A stretch of DNA of 64,000 bases from an uncultured Erysipelotrichaceae bacterium (GTDB taxonomy: Bacteria; Bacillota_I; Bacilli_A; Erysipelotrichales; Erysipelotrichaceae), in contig CACYNH010000001.1 in assembly GCA_902775735.1 (NCBI GenBank), positions 104,287 through 168,286 on the forward strand, given 5' to 3'. Every line of letters begins with the position of its first letter. Within the stretch, counting starts at the first letter, position 1. The notes below the pieces were generated by a model. The model ran no database searches. It saw nothing but the letters and a program-made list of their open reading frames with translations, and was not told the DNA's origin. This document shows, in pieces, positions 40,776-49,065 of the stretch. The position numbers were made by a program, and so were the translations under genes.

Positions 40776-42242
40776 TTACAGGCTGTCACTTCTTGTATGG
40801 CGGCGGTGGGCATGGTTCATTCTCTGCTTTGTCAGCTCCTGCACGCACTGCATCATTCCGCCGACAAACATATATTCAATCACGTCATCCACCTTGATGA
40901 GTTCAGGAATGAATTCTTCCTGCACGTATTTTGCGATTTCCTTTTTCAGCTCCGTGAGGTCATAGACCATATCGCAGAAAATGATGATCTGCTCGGGATT
41001 GAATGTGGCGATCAGGGAAATCAGGTATTTGGAAACAATTTCGATGGTTCCTTCCGGTGTTCTGAGCAGAACATCGGGATCATCGCTGTAGTGGATAATC
41101 TTGTGCAGATACTGCATCTCACCGGCAATATTGTTCATGCCGGTAAACAGCATTCCGTTGACAACGTTGCCCACGCCGGCGGTTCTGGCCGCGTGGGGAT
41201 GGAAGTAGAAACTCAGGTTTCTTGTCTTTTTCTGCAGGCCATAGAAGCCTAAGGCCATGGCGTTGGCGTCATTGATGAAGATCACCCGGCGGCCGTATTT
41301 CTCCGTGAGGCGCTTTTCAACATCCACGTCAATAATGCCGGCTGAGCGGAATGTCATGCGGCCTTTGTAGAAGACGCCGGGGGAATTGATGCAGATCATT
41401 TCGATTCCCGGGAATCTGGCCAGTTCGAAATCAAGCATGTCCTCAAGGTCGGGAATATCAAACCTGCGCTTGATGACTTCATCCTGGTGGGTGACGGTGC
41501 CGGCGTCATAGATGCGGTAGACGAAACGGATGGATTCGTATTCGACAATGACGGAGATGATGAGCATTCTCGGCGTGTTTTTGAATTCCATTCTTTCCGC
41601 CGGCAGCATCTTCTCCTTCTGCTGCTGATCCCTTTCGGCGATGAGTTTTCTGACAAACTGCAGAAGGCCGCTGACGTCATAGGAACCGTAAACCGAAGTC
41701 GGAATGACATTGACGATTTTGCTGGAGAGAATTTCCCTCACCTTTTCATATTCATAGGAAATCTGCGGGGCCAGAATGATCACGTCATTGCTCTGCGCTT
41801 TGACATAGAGATTGCCGTAGTTGACGGCGCTGAATTCCATTTCCAGATTCAGCAGTTCATTGGCGCTTCTGAGCTTTTCAAGAAAATAATGGGTTGTGAT
41901 GCCGCTTGAGCAGCAAAGAAGAACTTTGGTGACGCTGGAATTCTTCTGCTTGATCACTGCTTCCGTCAGTTCCGTGAAAAGTTCCCTGGCGTGCTCAAGA
42001 TCCTTGAGTTCGAAATGGAGATAGAAAACGGCGTCGTGCGTGTTGGTGTTGATCACCGACATTTCGACAACGTCAAAGTTTTCGAGCGGATAAAAAGCGA
42101 CGGTGCCTTCCGCACAGTCATTGGCGACACGGATATGGTCGTATTTATCCCGGTAAAAACTGATTTCATATTCAGGACTCTTCTGTTCAAGCGCCCATTT
42201 TTTGAACTCATCCAGCGCTGAAAGATCTGTCTTATCCGCCAT
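40776..42242 (-). CDS. PTS EIIB-like domain fused to a ROK-family domain
   Basis: A 488 aa protein of unusual build. Residues 1-100 are a domain I do not recognise. Residues 104-205 resemble a lactose/cellobiose EIIB domain: VLLCCSSGITTHYFLEKL, with Cys111 fitting the phospho-Cys motif CxxGxTT. Residues 225-470 are ROK-like: INSPGVFYKGRM, VIFINDANAMALGFYGLQKK (the Asp of the ROK active site), GMLFTGMNNIAGEMQYL. The ROK ATP motif DxGxT and the zinc-site Cys cluster are missing, so kinase activity is doubtful. It may sense sugar or PTS state. Extended -10 TGATAGAAT upstream (42267-42272). Confidence 0.75.
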   Translation of the reverse strand: MADKTDLSALDEFKKWALEQKSPEYEISFYRDKYDHIRVANDCAEGTVAFYPLENFDVVEMSVINTNTHDAVFYLHFELKDLEHARELFTELTEAVIKQKNSSVTKVLLCCSSGITTHYFLEKLRSANELLNLEMEFSAVNYGNLYVKAQSNDVIILAPQISYEYEKVREILSSKIVNVIPTSVYGSYDVSGLLQFVRKLIAERDQQQKEKMLPAERMEFKNTPRMLIISVIVEYESIRFVYRIYDAGTVTHQDEVIKRRFDIPDLEDMLDFELARFPGIEMICINSPGVFYKGRMTFRSAGIIDVDVEKRLTEKYGRRVIFINDANAMALGFYGLQKKTRNLSFYFHPHAARTAGVGNVVNGMLFTGMNNIAGEMQYLHKIIHYSDDPDVLLRTPEGTIEIVSKYLISLIATFNPEQIIIFCDMVYDLTELKKEIAKYVQEEFIPELIKVDDVIEYMFVGGMMQCVQELTKQRMNHAHRRHTRSDSL

Positions 42243-42297
42243 AGGAACACCCTTCTTTCTTCTACTATTCTATCATGACCTGCATGAGCCGGCACTG

Positions 42298-42319
42298 AAA
42301 AAGGGCTCCGTGAGAGCCC
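42298..42319 (-). terminator. Terminator of glgB
   Basis: Minus strand GGGCTC/GAGCCC stem with loop TCACG, then TTTTT, 24 bases after the glgB stop. Confidence 0.85.
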
Positions 42320-42342
42320 TCTTGGCTGTCTGATTGTCCAGT

Positions 42343-44370
42343 TTATTCGTTGAACTTGAAGACTGCGCAGCCATAGGCAGGAAGCGCGTACTCAATACGG
42401 CACGGCTGACCGTCGCACTCACCGGCTTTTGCGGTGAAGGCCGTCTTCTTGCCGGACTCTTTGGTCACAGCGCCGTCCTGGTCGAAGATCAGTGTATATC
42501 TGCCCTTCTTGGGAACGCCGACCATGTAGTCAGTTCTTTCAACCGGTGTGAAGTTGACGACGAACAGCAGGCTGTTCTTCTTTGTGCCGTCTCTTCTGAT
42601 GAAGGAGAAGATGGAACGGGTCGCGTCATCGGCATTGACCCATGAGAAGCCTTCCCAGGAATCATCCAGTCTGTACATGGCCGGATACTTTGTATACATG
42701 TGGAGCAGGTCTCTCATGAAGTTCTGCACGCTCTTGTTGAGCGGTTCATCGCACAGCCACCAGTCGAGCTGGACTTTTTCATCCCACTCATGGTACTGGG
42801 CGAAGTCCTGGCCCATGAAGAGCAGCTTCTTGCCGGCATGGCCGAACATGAACAGGTAGCCGCACTTCAGGTTGGCGAACTTGTCAACCTCGTAGCCGGG
42901 CATCTTGTTGATCATCGAACACTTCAGGTGAACGACTTCGTCATGTGAAAGGACGAGGATGTATTTCTCACTTGTGGCATAGCTCATGCCGAAGGTCATC
43001 TTGTTGTGGTTGTCCTTGCGGAAGAACGGGTCGAGCTTCATGTAATCCAGGAAGTCATGCATCCAGCCCATGTTCCACTTGTAGGTGAAACCGAGACCGT
43101 CATCTTCGGGAGCGGCTGTGACTTTGGGCCATGCCGTGGATTCTTCGGCGATGATGATGGTGCCGTCCTTTCTGCCGCGGATGACAGAGTTGAGGTGCTT
43201 GAAGAATTCCATCGCGTCAAGGTTGCCGTTGCCGCCGTACTTGTTGGGAACCCACTGACCGTCCTTGCGGCCGTAGTCCAGATACAGCATGGAAGCCACC
43301 GCGTCGACACGCAGTCCGTCGATATGGTATTCGTCATACCAGTAGAGAGCGTTGCCGATCATGAAGTTGAGAACTTCAGGCTTGGAATAGTCGAAGCACT
43401 TGGTGCCCCAGTCGGGATGCTCGCCCATTCTCGGGTCGGCATATTCAAACAGCGGTTCGCCGTCGAAGTCGGCAAGACCATGGGCGTCCTTCGGGAAGTG
43501 GGCGGGAACCCAGTCGAGGATGACGCCGATGTTGTGCTGGTGCAGGTAGTCAACCAGATACATGAATTCCTTCGGTTCGCCGTATCTGCTGGTCGGTGCA
43601 TAATAGCCGGTGACCTGATAGCCCCAGGAGCCATCAAACGGATATTCGGCGATGCCCATCAGCTCAACATGTGTATAGCCCATGTATCCGCAGTAGTCGA
43701 CAAGTTCCTTTGCGTACTGTGTGTAGTTCAGGAAGCCGTCTTTATAATCGGTATTGTCATTTTTGAACCAGGAGCCCAGGTGGCACTCATAAATTGCCAT
43801 CGGCTCGGCGAAGGTTCTCTTCTTCGCTCTTTCTGTCATCCACTTCGCGTCATCCCAGTTGTAGCCGTCGATGTCGGCGGTTTTGGACGCGGTGCCGGGA
43901 CGGAATTCAGCTGAGAAGCCGTACGGGTCAGCTTTGTAAAGGATGTCGCCGCTCTTTGTGTGGATGGCGTACTTGTACAGTTCGCCATACCCCATGTCCG
44001 GAATGAAGCCTTCGTAAACGCCGCTTTCCTCCAGCGGGATCATGTAGTTGGCTTCCGGATTCCAGCCGTTGCGGTCGCAGACAATCGCGACAGCCTTGGC
44101 ATGCGGTGCCCAGACCGCAAAGTGCATACCGTTGCGGCCTTCATGGACAGCGTGATGGGCGCCCATCTTCTTGTATACCTTATAGTCTCTGCCGGCGTTG
44201 ATCAGGTAGCGGTCGAATCCGGTCAGGAAGACAGGATCAAGTTCCTGTTTGTTCTGAGCCTTTACGGTTTTCTTTTTCGCTGCTGTTTTGACAGCCGCTT
44301 TTTTTGCAGTCTTCTTTTCCGCTGTTTTCTTTGCTGCGGATTTTCTGACTGTCTTTTCTTTCTCAGCCAT
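42343..44370 (-). CDS. glgB: 1,4-alpha-glucan branching enzyme with a Lys/Ala-rich N-terminal tail
   Basis: Forms alpha-1,6 branches in glycogen (GH13). 675 aa. Residues 1-45 are a basic tail (SAAKKTAEKKTAKKAAVKTA), not part of the usual enzyme. Then a CBM48 domain (about 60-160; HHAVHEGRNGMHFAVWAPHA), and a GH13 barrel with GYTHVELMGIAEYPFDGSWG, DWVPAHFPKD, HIDGLRVDAVASMLYLDYGR (nucleophile Asp), IIIAEESTAWP (acid Glu) and ILVLSHDEVVH. The all-beta C-terminal domain closes it. No glgA, glgC or glgP beside it. A minus-strand TTGAAG/GATAAT pair with an 18 bp spacer upstream is a likely promoter. Confidence 0.93.
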   Translation of the reverse strand: MAEKEKTVRKSAAKKTAEKKTAKKAAVKTAAKKKTVKAQNKQELDPVFLTGFDRYLINAGRDYKVYKKMGAHHAVHEGRNGMHFAVWAPHAKAVAIVCDRNGWNPEANYMIPLEESGVYEGFIPDMGYGELYKYAIHTKSGDILYKADPYGFSAEFRPGTASKTADIDGYNWDDAKWMTERAKKRTFAEPMAIYECHLGSWFKNDNTDYKDGFLNYTQYAKELVDYCGYMGYTHVELMGIAEYPFDGSWGYQVTGYYAPTSRYGEPKEFMYLVDYLHQHNIGVILDWVPAHFPKDAHGLADFDGEPLFEYADPRMGEHPDWGTKCFDYSKPEVLNFMIGNALYWYDEYHIDGLRVDAVASMLYLDYGRKDGQWVPNKYGGNGNLDAMEFFKHLNSVIRGRKDGTIIIAEESTAWPKVTAAPEDDGLGFTYKWNMGWMHDFLDYMKLDPFFRKDNHNKMTFGMSYATSEKYILVLSHDEVVHLKCSMINKMPGYEVDKFANLKCGYLFMFGHAGKKLLFMGQDFAQYHEWDEKVQLDWWLCDEPLNKSVQNFMRDLLHMYTKYPAMYRLDDSWEGFSWVNADDATRSIFSFIRRDGTKKNSLLFVVNFTPVERTDYMVGVPKKGRYTLIFDQDGAVTKESGKKTAFTAKAGECDGQPCRIEYALPAYGCAVFKFNE

Positions 44371-44501
44371 ATTGCCTCCTTAAATCGATGTGCTGATCTG
44401 ATTGAATTTAATTATCTGAAATTCAGTATATCTGCTTCAATTTTATAACATTCATGCGTTTCCGTCACCGGATTTTGAAGGTTTGAATCCGTAAAAGGCA
44501 C

Positions 44502-44540
44502 AAAAAAACCTCATTGCATGCATTTGCACATACAATGAGG
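44502..44540 (-). terminator. Terminator of the rnf operon
   Basis: Minus strand CCTCATTG/CAATGAGG stem with a 16-base loop that can pair further (TGCATGCA), then T7. Confidence 0.85.
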
Positions 44541-44551
44541 CATTCTGCGTT

Positions 44552-44833
44552 TTAACCCGCGTGCTCCGCAAGGTAGGCGGCGATCGCCGCTCTGACATCC
44601 GGTTTGCAGGGTTTGCACTTGTCGATGGTGGATTCGCCTTCAACCAGCTTGGCAGCCATGCCGGCACAGCCGGGGTTGCCGCAGCCGCCGCAGTTGTATC
44701 CCGGCAGCATTGCCAGAACTTCTTCAACGCGGTGATCTTCCTCGACATAAAGCTTGACGCTTGCCACTCCGAGCAGGACGCCGATGACGCCGCCGAGAAT
44801 GAGCATCAACAATACAGCTTTAATGATCTCCAT
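44552..44833 (-). CDS. rnfB: RnfB-like subunit, short form lacking the ferredoxin domain
   Basis: A 93 aa protein with an N-terminal membrane helix (residues 5-26) and the RnfB Fe-S domain: AMLPGYNCGGCGNPGCAGMA then STIDKCKPCKPD, giving the four-Cys set for a [4Fe-4S] cluster. Usual RnfB proteins are 190-290 aa and continue with two or more ferredoxin-type clusters; here the gene stops and a terminator follows, with no ferredoxin coding in any frame after it. It overlaps the small Cys-rich gene by 14 bases. Confidence 0.82.
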   Translation of the reverse strand: MEIIKAVLLMLILGGVIGVLLGVASVKLYVEEDHRVEEVLAMLPGYNCGGCGNPGCAGMAAKLVEGESTIDKCKPCKPDVRAAIAAYLAEHAG

Positions 44834-45017
44834 TTTCTTCCTCTTTCATTTCCAAAAACTTGCTTCTGAGTGCGCAGTCGCCGATCCCGCAGGCGGCACA
44901 GTCGGGTTTGATGTTTTCGCATCCTTCCGGCACAGGCGTCTGCCTGTTGCGGATATAAAGGAACGCGTTAAGACCGACCAGGACAGCGGCAATCAGGATC
45001 GCAAAGATAACCTGCAT
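44820..45017 (-). CDS. Small membrane-anchored Cys-rich protein in the rnf operon
   Basis: A 65 aa protein: one helix (residues 3-22, VIFAILIAAVLVGLNAFLYI), then GCENIKPDCAACGIGDCALR (Cys33, 40, 43, 48), enough for an Fe-S cluster or metal site, then a charged tail. It lies between rnfA and rnfB, starting 3 bases after the rnfA stop. It is not one of the six standard Rnf subunits and resembles the FeoB-associated Cys-rich type only in outline. It probably supplies an extra redox site to the complex (inference). Confidence 0.72.
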   Translation of the reverse strand: MQVIFAILIAAVLVGLNAFLYIRNRQTPVPEGCENIKPDCAACGIGDCALRSKFLEMKEEENGDH

Positions 45018-45020
45018 CGC

Positions 45021-45593
45021 TTATACCAGTCCTGACAGAGAGGAGAAGGCGAGCGCCATAATGGCAGCGATGATGAAGGCAATCGGGTTGCCCTCGAAGG
45101 CTTTGGGAACGTCATTTCCTCTTAAGCGCTCACGGATGGTCGAGAAAATGCAGAGCATCAGCATGAAGCCGGCCGGAACACCGATGGAGTTGACGATGGT
45201 TTCAATCAGGTTGTATTCCTGGGTGATGTTGTCGAGTGCGACATAGAGAACGGCGCAGTTTGTTGTGATCAGCGGCAGGTAGATACCCAGCTGCTTGTAA
45301 AGGGACGGACTGTTCTTCTTGATGAACAGTTCGACAAACTGGACGAACGCCGCGATCAGCAGGATGAAGCAGATCAGCTTCATGTATTCCAGATGCAGCG
45401 GCACCAGGACGCCATAGTAGAGGCCCCATGAGAGAACCGAAGCGCAGAAGACGACGAAGATAACCGCGAGGCCCATGCCGACTGCCGATTCCATCTTGGT
45501 GGAAACGCCCATGAACGGGCACATGCCGATGAACTTGGAAAGAATAATGTTATTGATCAGCATGCCGCTGATGAACAATGTAAACAGATTCAT
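45021..45593 (-). CDS. rnfA: Rnf electron transport complex subunit A
   Basis: A 190 aa integral membrane subunit with six helices, start MNLFTLFISGMLINNIILSK, and the RnfA/NqrE pattern FIGMCPFMGVSTKMESAVGM (conserved Cys, part of the intramembrane iron centre). ITTNCAVLYVALDN near 110 gives the second Cys. Length typical. It shares one base with rnfE's stop. Confidence 0.95.
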   Translation of the reverse strand: MNLFTLFISGMLINNIILSKFIGMCPFMGVSTKMESAVGMGLAVIFVVFCASVLSWGLYYGVLVPLHLEYMKLICFILLIAAFVQFVELFIKKNSPSLYKQLGIYLPLITTNCAVLYVALDNITQEYNLIETIVNSIGVPAGFMLMLCIFSTIRERLRGNDVPKAFEGNPIAFIIAAIMALAFSSLSGLV

Positions 45594-46255
45594 TATTTAC
45601 TCCCCTTCTTCTTCGAAGCATTTTCGAGATGATTCTTATAAGCCGCAACCGCAGCTGCCAGACATGCGAATGTGATGAATGCGCCGAACTGTTCCTTGAA
45701 GAACGGCAGCTCGAATCCTTCCGGGATCAGACGCAGGGAGAAGATCTCCGCGTTTGTGAAAGGATTGGACAGCGACAGTGTGCCGGTGCCGAGCAGCTGT
45801 CTGATGAAGGACATTGCCATGATGCTCAGTGTGTAGGAGAAACCCATGGACAGACCGTCTGCGATGGAAGGTCCGATCGGGTTCATGGAAGCGAAGGCTT
45901 CCGCTCTTCCCAGAATGATGCAGTTGACGACGATCAGGTCAATGAAGGCGCCCAGCGCAGAGTAAAGGCTCGGTGTATAGGCCTGGATCAGCATGCCTAC
46001 GATGGTGACGAGTGTCGCGATGATGACGATATAGACCGGGATATGGATGTCATCAGGTGTCGCGTTTCTGACTGCCGAAACCAGAATGTTGGACAGGGTC
46101 AGGACCACGGTGACGGCGACGCCCATACCGATCGCGTTATTGATGTTGGTTGTGATAGCCAGTGATGAACAGATACCCAGATAAAGTCCGAAGACGGGGT
46201 TCTCAACCAGAAGTCTGTTTAACAGACCGCCGCTTTTTTCTTTCTTTTCGCTCAT
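45593..46255 (-). CDS. rnfE: Rnf electron transport complex subunit E
   Basis: A 220 aa integral membrane subunit, homologous to RnfA. Marks: NPVFGLYLGICSSLAITTNI, LVTIVGMLIQAYTPSLYSAL, and FIDLIVVNCIILGRAEAFAS (conserved Cys in VVNCIILGRAE). Six helices. It starts 12 bases after the rnfG stop with GGAGGCAG upstream. Confidence 0.95.
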   Translation of the reverse strand: MSEKKEKSGGLLNRLLVENPVFGLYLGICSSLAITTNINNAIGMGVAVTVVLTLSNILVSAVRNATPDDIHIPVYIVIIATLVTIVGMLIQAYTPSLYSALGAFIDLIVVNCIILGRAEAFASMNPIGPSIADGLSMGFSYTLSIMAMSFIRQLLGTGTLSLSNPFTNAEIFSLRLIPEGFELPFFKEQFGAFITFACLAAAVAAYKNHLENASKKKGSK

Positions 46256-46267
46256 AACTGCCTCCTG

Positions 46268-47569
46268 TTAATTGCCTGCCGCCATGCTGAGGGCTGCGGC
46301 TGTCATGGCTCTCAGGGAACTGCTGGTGTAAGTCGCGCCGGCAGTCGCGTCGATGACGGAATCAAGGGATGCGCCGGCATAGCGGGCAAGCTCCGCGTCA
46401 GCGACAGCCGCGTCGCCGACACCGGTCGTGTCATTGAATTCATCAACAGTGACGGATGTGACTGTTCCGGCATCCTTGTTGACTGTGATGGTTGCCTTGT
46501 TTGTGCCTTCATAGCCTTTGGCTGAGCACTTGTAGACATAGGCTGCGGAATCAAGATTGCTGTAGACACGGCATACCGCGCTGTTGGCTGAGAAATCCTC
46601 GCTGCCAAGTCCTGTACCGCCGGCAGATGCTGTACCGCCGCCGATCTCTTCGCCGGTCGCCGCGCTGAGTGCGGCAGCCGCCATGGCTCTGACTGACTTG
46701 CTGGTGAAGCTTGCGCCTGTGGTCGCGTCGATCACATCCGCAAGACCTGCTCCCTGATAAGCTGCCAGGGCTGAGTCTGAAGTTGCCGCGTCACCGACAC
46801 CGGTGGTGTCATTGAATGCGGTCACGGCGATGCTTTCGATTTTGCCTTCAGCGACATTGACTGTCACGTCAGCTTCGTTGGTGCCTTCAAAGCCGAGGGC
46901 TGTGCAGTGGTAAACCGCTGTGGTTCCGTCATTGGAGATTTCCTCACAGGTGACGTTGTTCTTGCTGAAGTCTTCAGCGCCGATCGCAGCCTGCGCCTCA
47001 GGTTCGGGTTCTTCGGCAACAGCGTTGGGATCATAGGAGATGCCCTGCACGCTGTTGAAGATTGCCTTGGCCGCGTCGATGCCCTTCTGGACAGCCGTGC
47101 TTGTCAGTGTCGCGCCGGAGAGCAGCGGAACCGGATCGCTTGAAGTCAGACTTGTGATTGTGGAAACGTATTCATCGTCAAAGGCACGGGCGCCGATGCC
47201 GCTTGTTTCCTGCTGCTCAAGAGCTGTGTAGCCGGAAACCTTGCCGTCATTGTCGAAGCCGACCATAAAGGTGAAGCCGTTGGAGTTGTAGCCGACGCCA
47301 TGAAGTGTGAAGATGTAGCCTTTGCCTTCCGCTTCATAGATGCCGTCAACCAGACCTGTTTCGTCCTGGCTGATGTATTTTTCTGTGACGTCATTGAAAC
47401 TGGCGCCCGGATAAATCTGTTCAAGGCTTGCCTTGACTGTTGCCAGAGCGTTTTCCGCGATGATCGGCGCTGTGATTGAGTTGACAACCGACAGCAGCAG
47501 ACCGCATACCGCGCACAGGGCGCCAAGCAGAAGCGCTTTGTACTGAGCTGAGTTATGATCAAGTTTCAT
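46268..47569 (-). CDS. rnfG: RnfG subunit with three FMN-binding-type domains
   Basis: A 433 aa protein, twice the usual 190-220 aa. Residues 10-32 are a membrane helix. Domain 1 (about 60-165) is the canonical RnfG part ending LLSGATLTSTAVQKG (Ser151 to Thr156), the covalent FMN site. Then two more domains follow: residues 198-305 (GAEDFSKNNVTCEEIS to VIDATTGASFTSKSV) and 320-433 (GSEDFSANSAVC to IDATAGATYTSSSL). They are alike and are repeats of the C-terminal domain of RnfD. Each keeps an FMN-site-like motif (TGAS, AGAT). Extra covalent flavins are likely if ApbE accepts them. Confidence 0.93.
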   Translation of the reverse strand: MKLDHNSAQYKALLLGALCAVCGLLLSVVNSITAPIIAENALATVKASLEQIYPGASFNDVTEKYISQDETGLVDGIYEAEGKGYIFTLHGVGYNSNGFTFMVGFDNDGKVSGYTALEQQETSGIGARAFDDEYVSTITSLTSSDPVPLLSGATLTSTAVQKGIDAAKAIFNSVQGISYDPNAVAEEPEPEAQAAIGAEDFSKNNVTCEEISNDGTTAVYHCTALGFEGTNEADVTVNVAEGKIESIAVTAFNDTTGVGDAATSDSALAAYQGAGLADVIDATTGASFTSKSVRAMAAAALSAATGEEIGGGTASAGGTGLGSEDFSANSAVCRVYSNLDSAAYVYKCSAKGYEGTNKATITVNKDAGTVTSVTVDEFNDTTGVGDAAVADAELARYAGASLDSVIDATAGATYTSSSLRAMTAAALSMAAGN

Positions 47570-47586
47570 TGTTCTTCTGCCTCCTC

Positions 47587-49065
47587 TCAGTCGCCGGCTG
47601 CCATATTCAGGGCAGCTGCTGCCATCGCTCTGAGCGACTTGCTTGTGAAGGTCGCGCCGCTGGTCGCGTCGATTTCAGAGTTCAGGTCTGCGCCTGCGTA
47701 ACGGGCAAGCTCCGCGTCTGCGACAGCCGCGTCTCCGACTGAGACTGTGTCGCCGAATTCGTCAACGGTGATGGAAGTGATGGTTCCCTCATCCGCGTTG
47801 ACGGTAATGGTTGCTTTGTTTGTGCCTTCAAAGCCCTTGGCTGAGCACTTGTAGACATAGGCTGCCGGATCGGTGTTGCTCCAGACACGGCAGTATGTAT
47901 TGTTTTCACTGAAGTCTTCAACGGCAAGGCCGGCCGGCTCAGAAGCCGGAGCTGTTTCGCCGGAAGGTGTATTGTCAGCCTTTGCAGGTGTGACGCCTTC
48001 AAGTGTCATGCCGACGCCAAGAGCGGCGAGCAGGACAACGATGGAGGTGTAGATAACCTTTTTGCGGATCAGACCGGCGTTCTTGATCTGGTTGCCGTCA
48101 ACCAGCTTGTCGATGGCCGGGGTGACCATGTTCATAAGCAGGATGGAGAACAGCACGCCGTCAGGCAGGTTGGACTTCCATCTCAGAATCAGCGTCAGTG
48201 CCGCGCAGCCGACAGCGAATACCATACGGCCGGGGATCGTGATCGGGGTGGTGACCGGGTCAGTCATCATGAAGACTGTACCGAAGAGAACGCCGCCGCT
48301 CATGACATTGAATACCGCGTAGTTGAAGCCGGCGCCCTTGATGAGGCCGACGATCAGGGACAGGCAGAAGACAGTGATCAGATATGTCACTGACAGATGC
48401 CAGTCAATGTCTTTTCTCCATAACAGGAACGCGCCGCATAACAGGATCAGAAGAGCGCAGGAGCCGCCGATGACGCTGGGGTATGTTCCCACCAGCATGC
48501 CGCCGAAGCCGCCGAATCCTTTGATCAGGCCGCTCATGGCACTGGAACTCAGGATCCATCCGTTGGAGTTCATGGCTGCCATCGGGGTGGCGCCGGAGAA
48601 GACGTCGGCTGTGACCTTGGCCGCTTTGGAGCCGGAGAAGCTGTTCATGATCAGGGCTTCGCCGAAAGCCGCCGGGTTGAAGATATTCTGGCCGAAGCCG
48701 CCGAAGACGAGCTTGCCGATGATGATGGCAACCACGGTGCACACAAACAGCGCGTAGTAGCTGACATCCAGTCTTGTGATCAGTGTAAGAATCAAGGCTG
48801 TGACCCAGCCGTAGGAATGCAGGATTTCTTTTTTGACATCATAGCCGCGCATCTTGAAGTATGCCGCTTCAGTTAAAAGTGCGGCGGCCAGGGAAACAAG
48901 TGTCATCATGATGACCCTGAAACCGTAGGCGGCACCGAACGCGACGCCGTAATACACAGCCGCGAACACCACGATTGCCGCGAGGCACAGGGTCAGGTCG
49001 GCCATGATGCCGCTGGTGGTCTGGGTATTGCGGTAGTTCGGTGAAGGCTTATAAGTGAACTTCAT
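47587..49065 (-). CDS. rnfD: RnfD subunit with fused C-terminal FMN-binding-type domain
   Basis: A 492 aa protein; usual RnfD is about 310-350 aa. Residues 20-360 are the NqrB/RnfD membrane core, with the periplasm-facing FMN motif DVFSGATPMAAMNSNG near 155 (covalent FMN on Thr) and FGQNIFNPAAFGEALIMNSF. After a low-complexity linker (NTPSGETAPASEPAG, about 365-378) comes an extra domain (380-492: VEDFSENNTYCRVW, then EIDATSGATFTSKSL), near-identical in pattern to repeats 2 and 3 of RnfG. It overlaps the rnfC stop by one base. Confidence 0.94.
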   Translation of the reverse strand: MKFTYKPSPNYRNTQTTSGIMADLTLCLAAIVVFAAVYYGVAFGAAYGFRVIMMTLVSLAAALLTEAAYFKMRGYDVKKEILHSYGWVTALILTLITRLDVSYYALFVCTVVAIIIGKLVFGGFGQNIFNPAAFGEALIMNSFSGSKAAKVTADVFSGATPMAAMNSNGWILSSSAMSGLIKGFGGFGGMLVGTYPSVIGGSCALLILLCGAFLLWRKDIDWHLSVTYLITVFCLSLIVGLIKGAGFNYAVFNVMSGGVLFGTVFMMTDPVTTPITIPGRMVFAVGCAALTLILRWKSNLPDGVLFSILLMNMVTPAIDKLVDGNQIKNAGLIRKKVIYTSIVVLLAALGVGMTLEGVTPAKADNTPSGETAPASEPAGLAVEDFSENNTYCRVWSNTDPAAYVYKCSAKGFEGTNKATITVNADEGTITSITVDEFGDTVSVGDAAVADAELARYAGADLNSEIDATSGATFTSKSLRAMAAAALNMAAGD

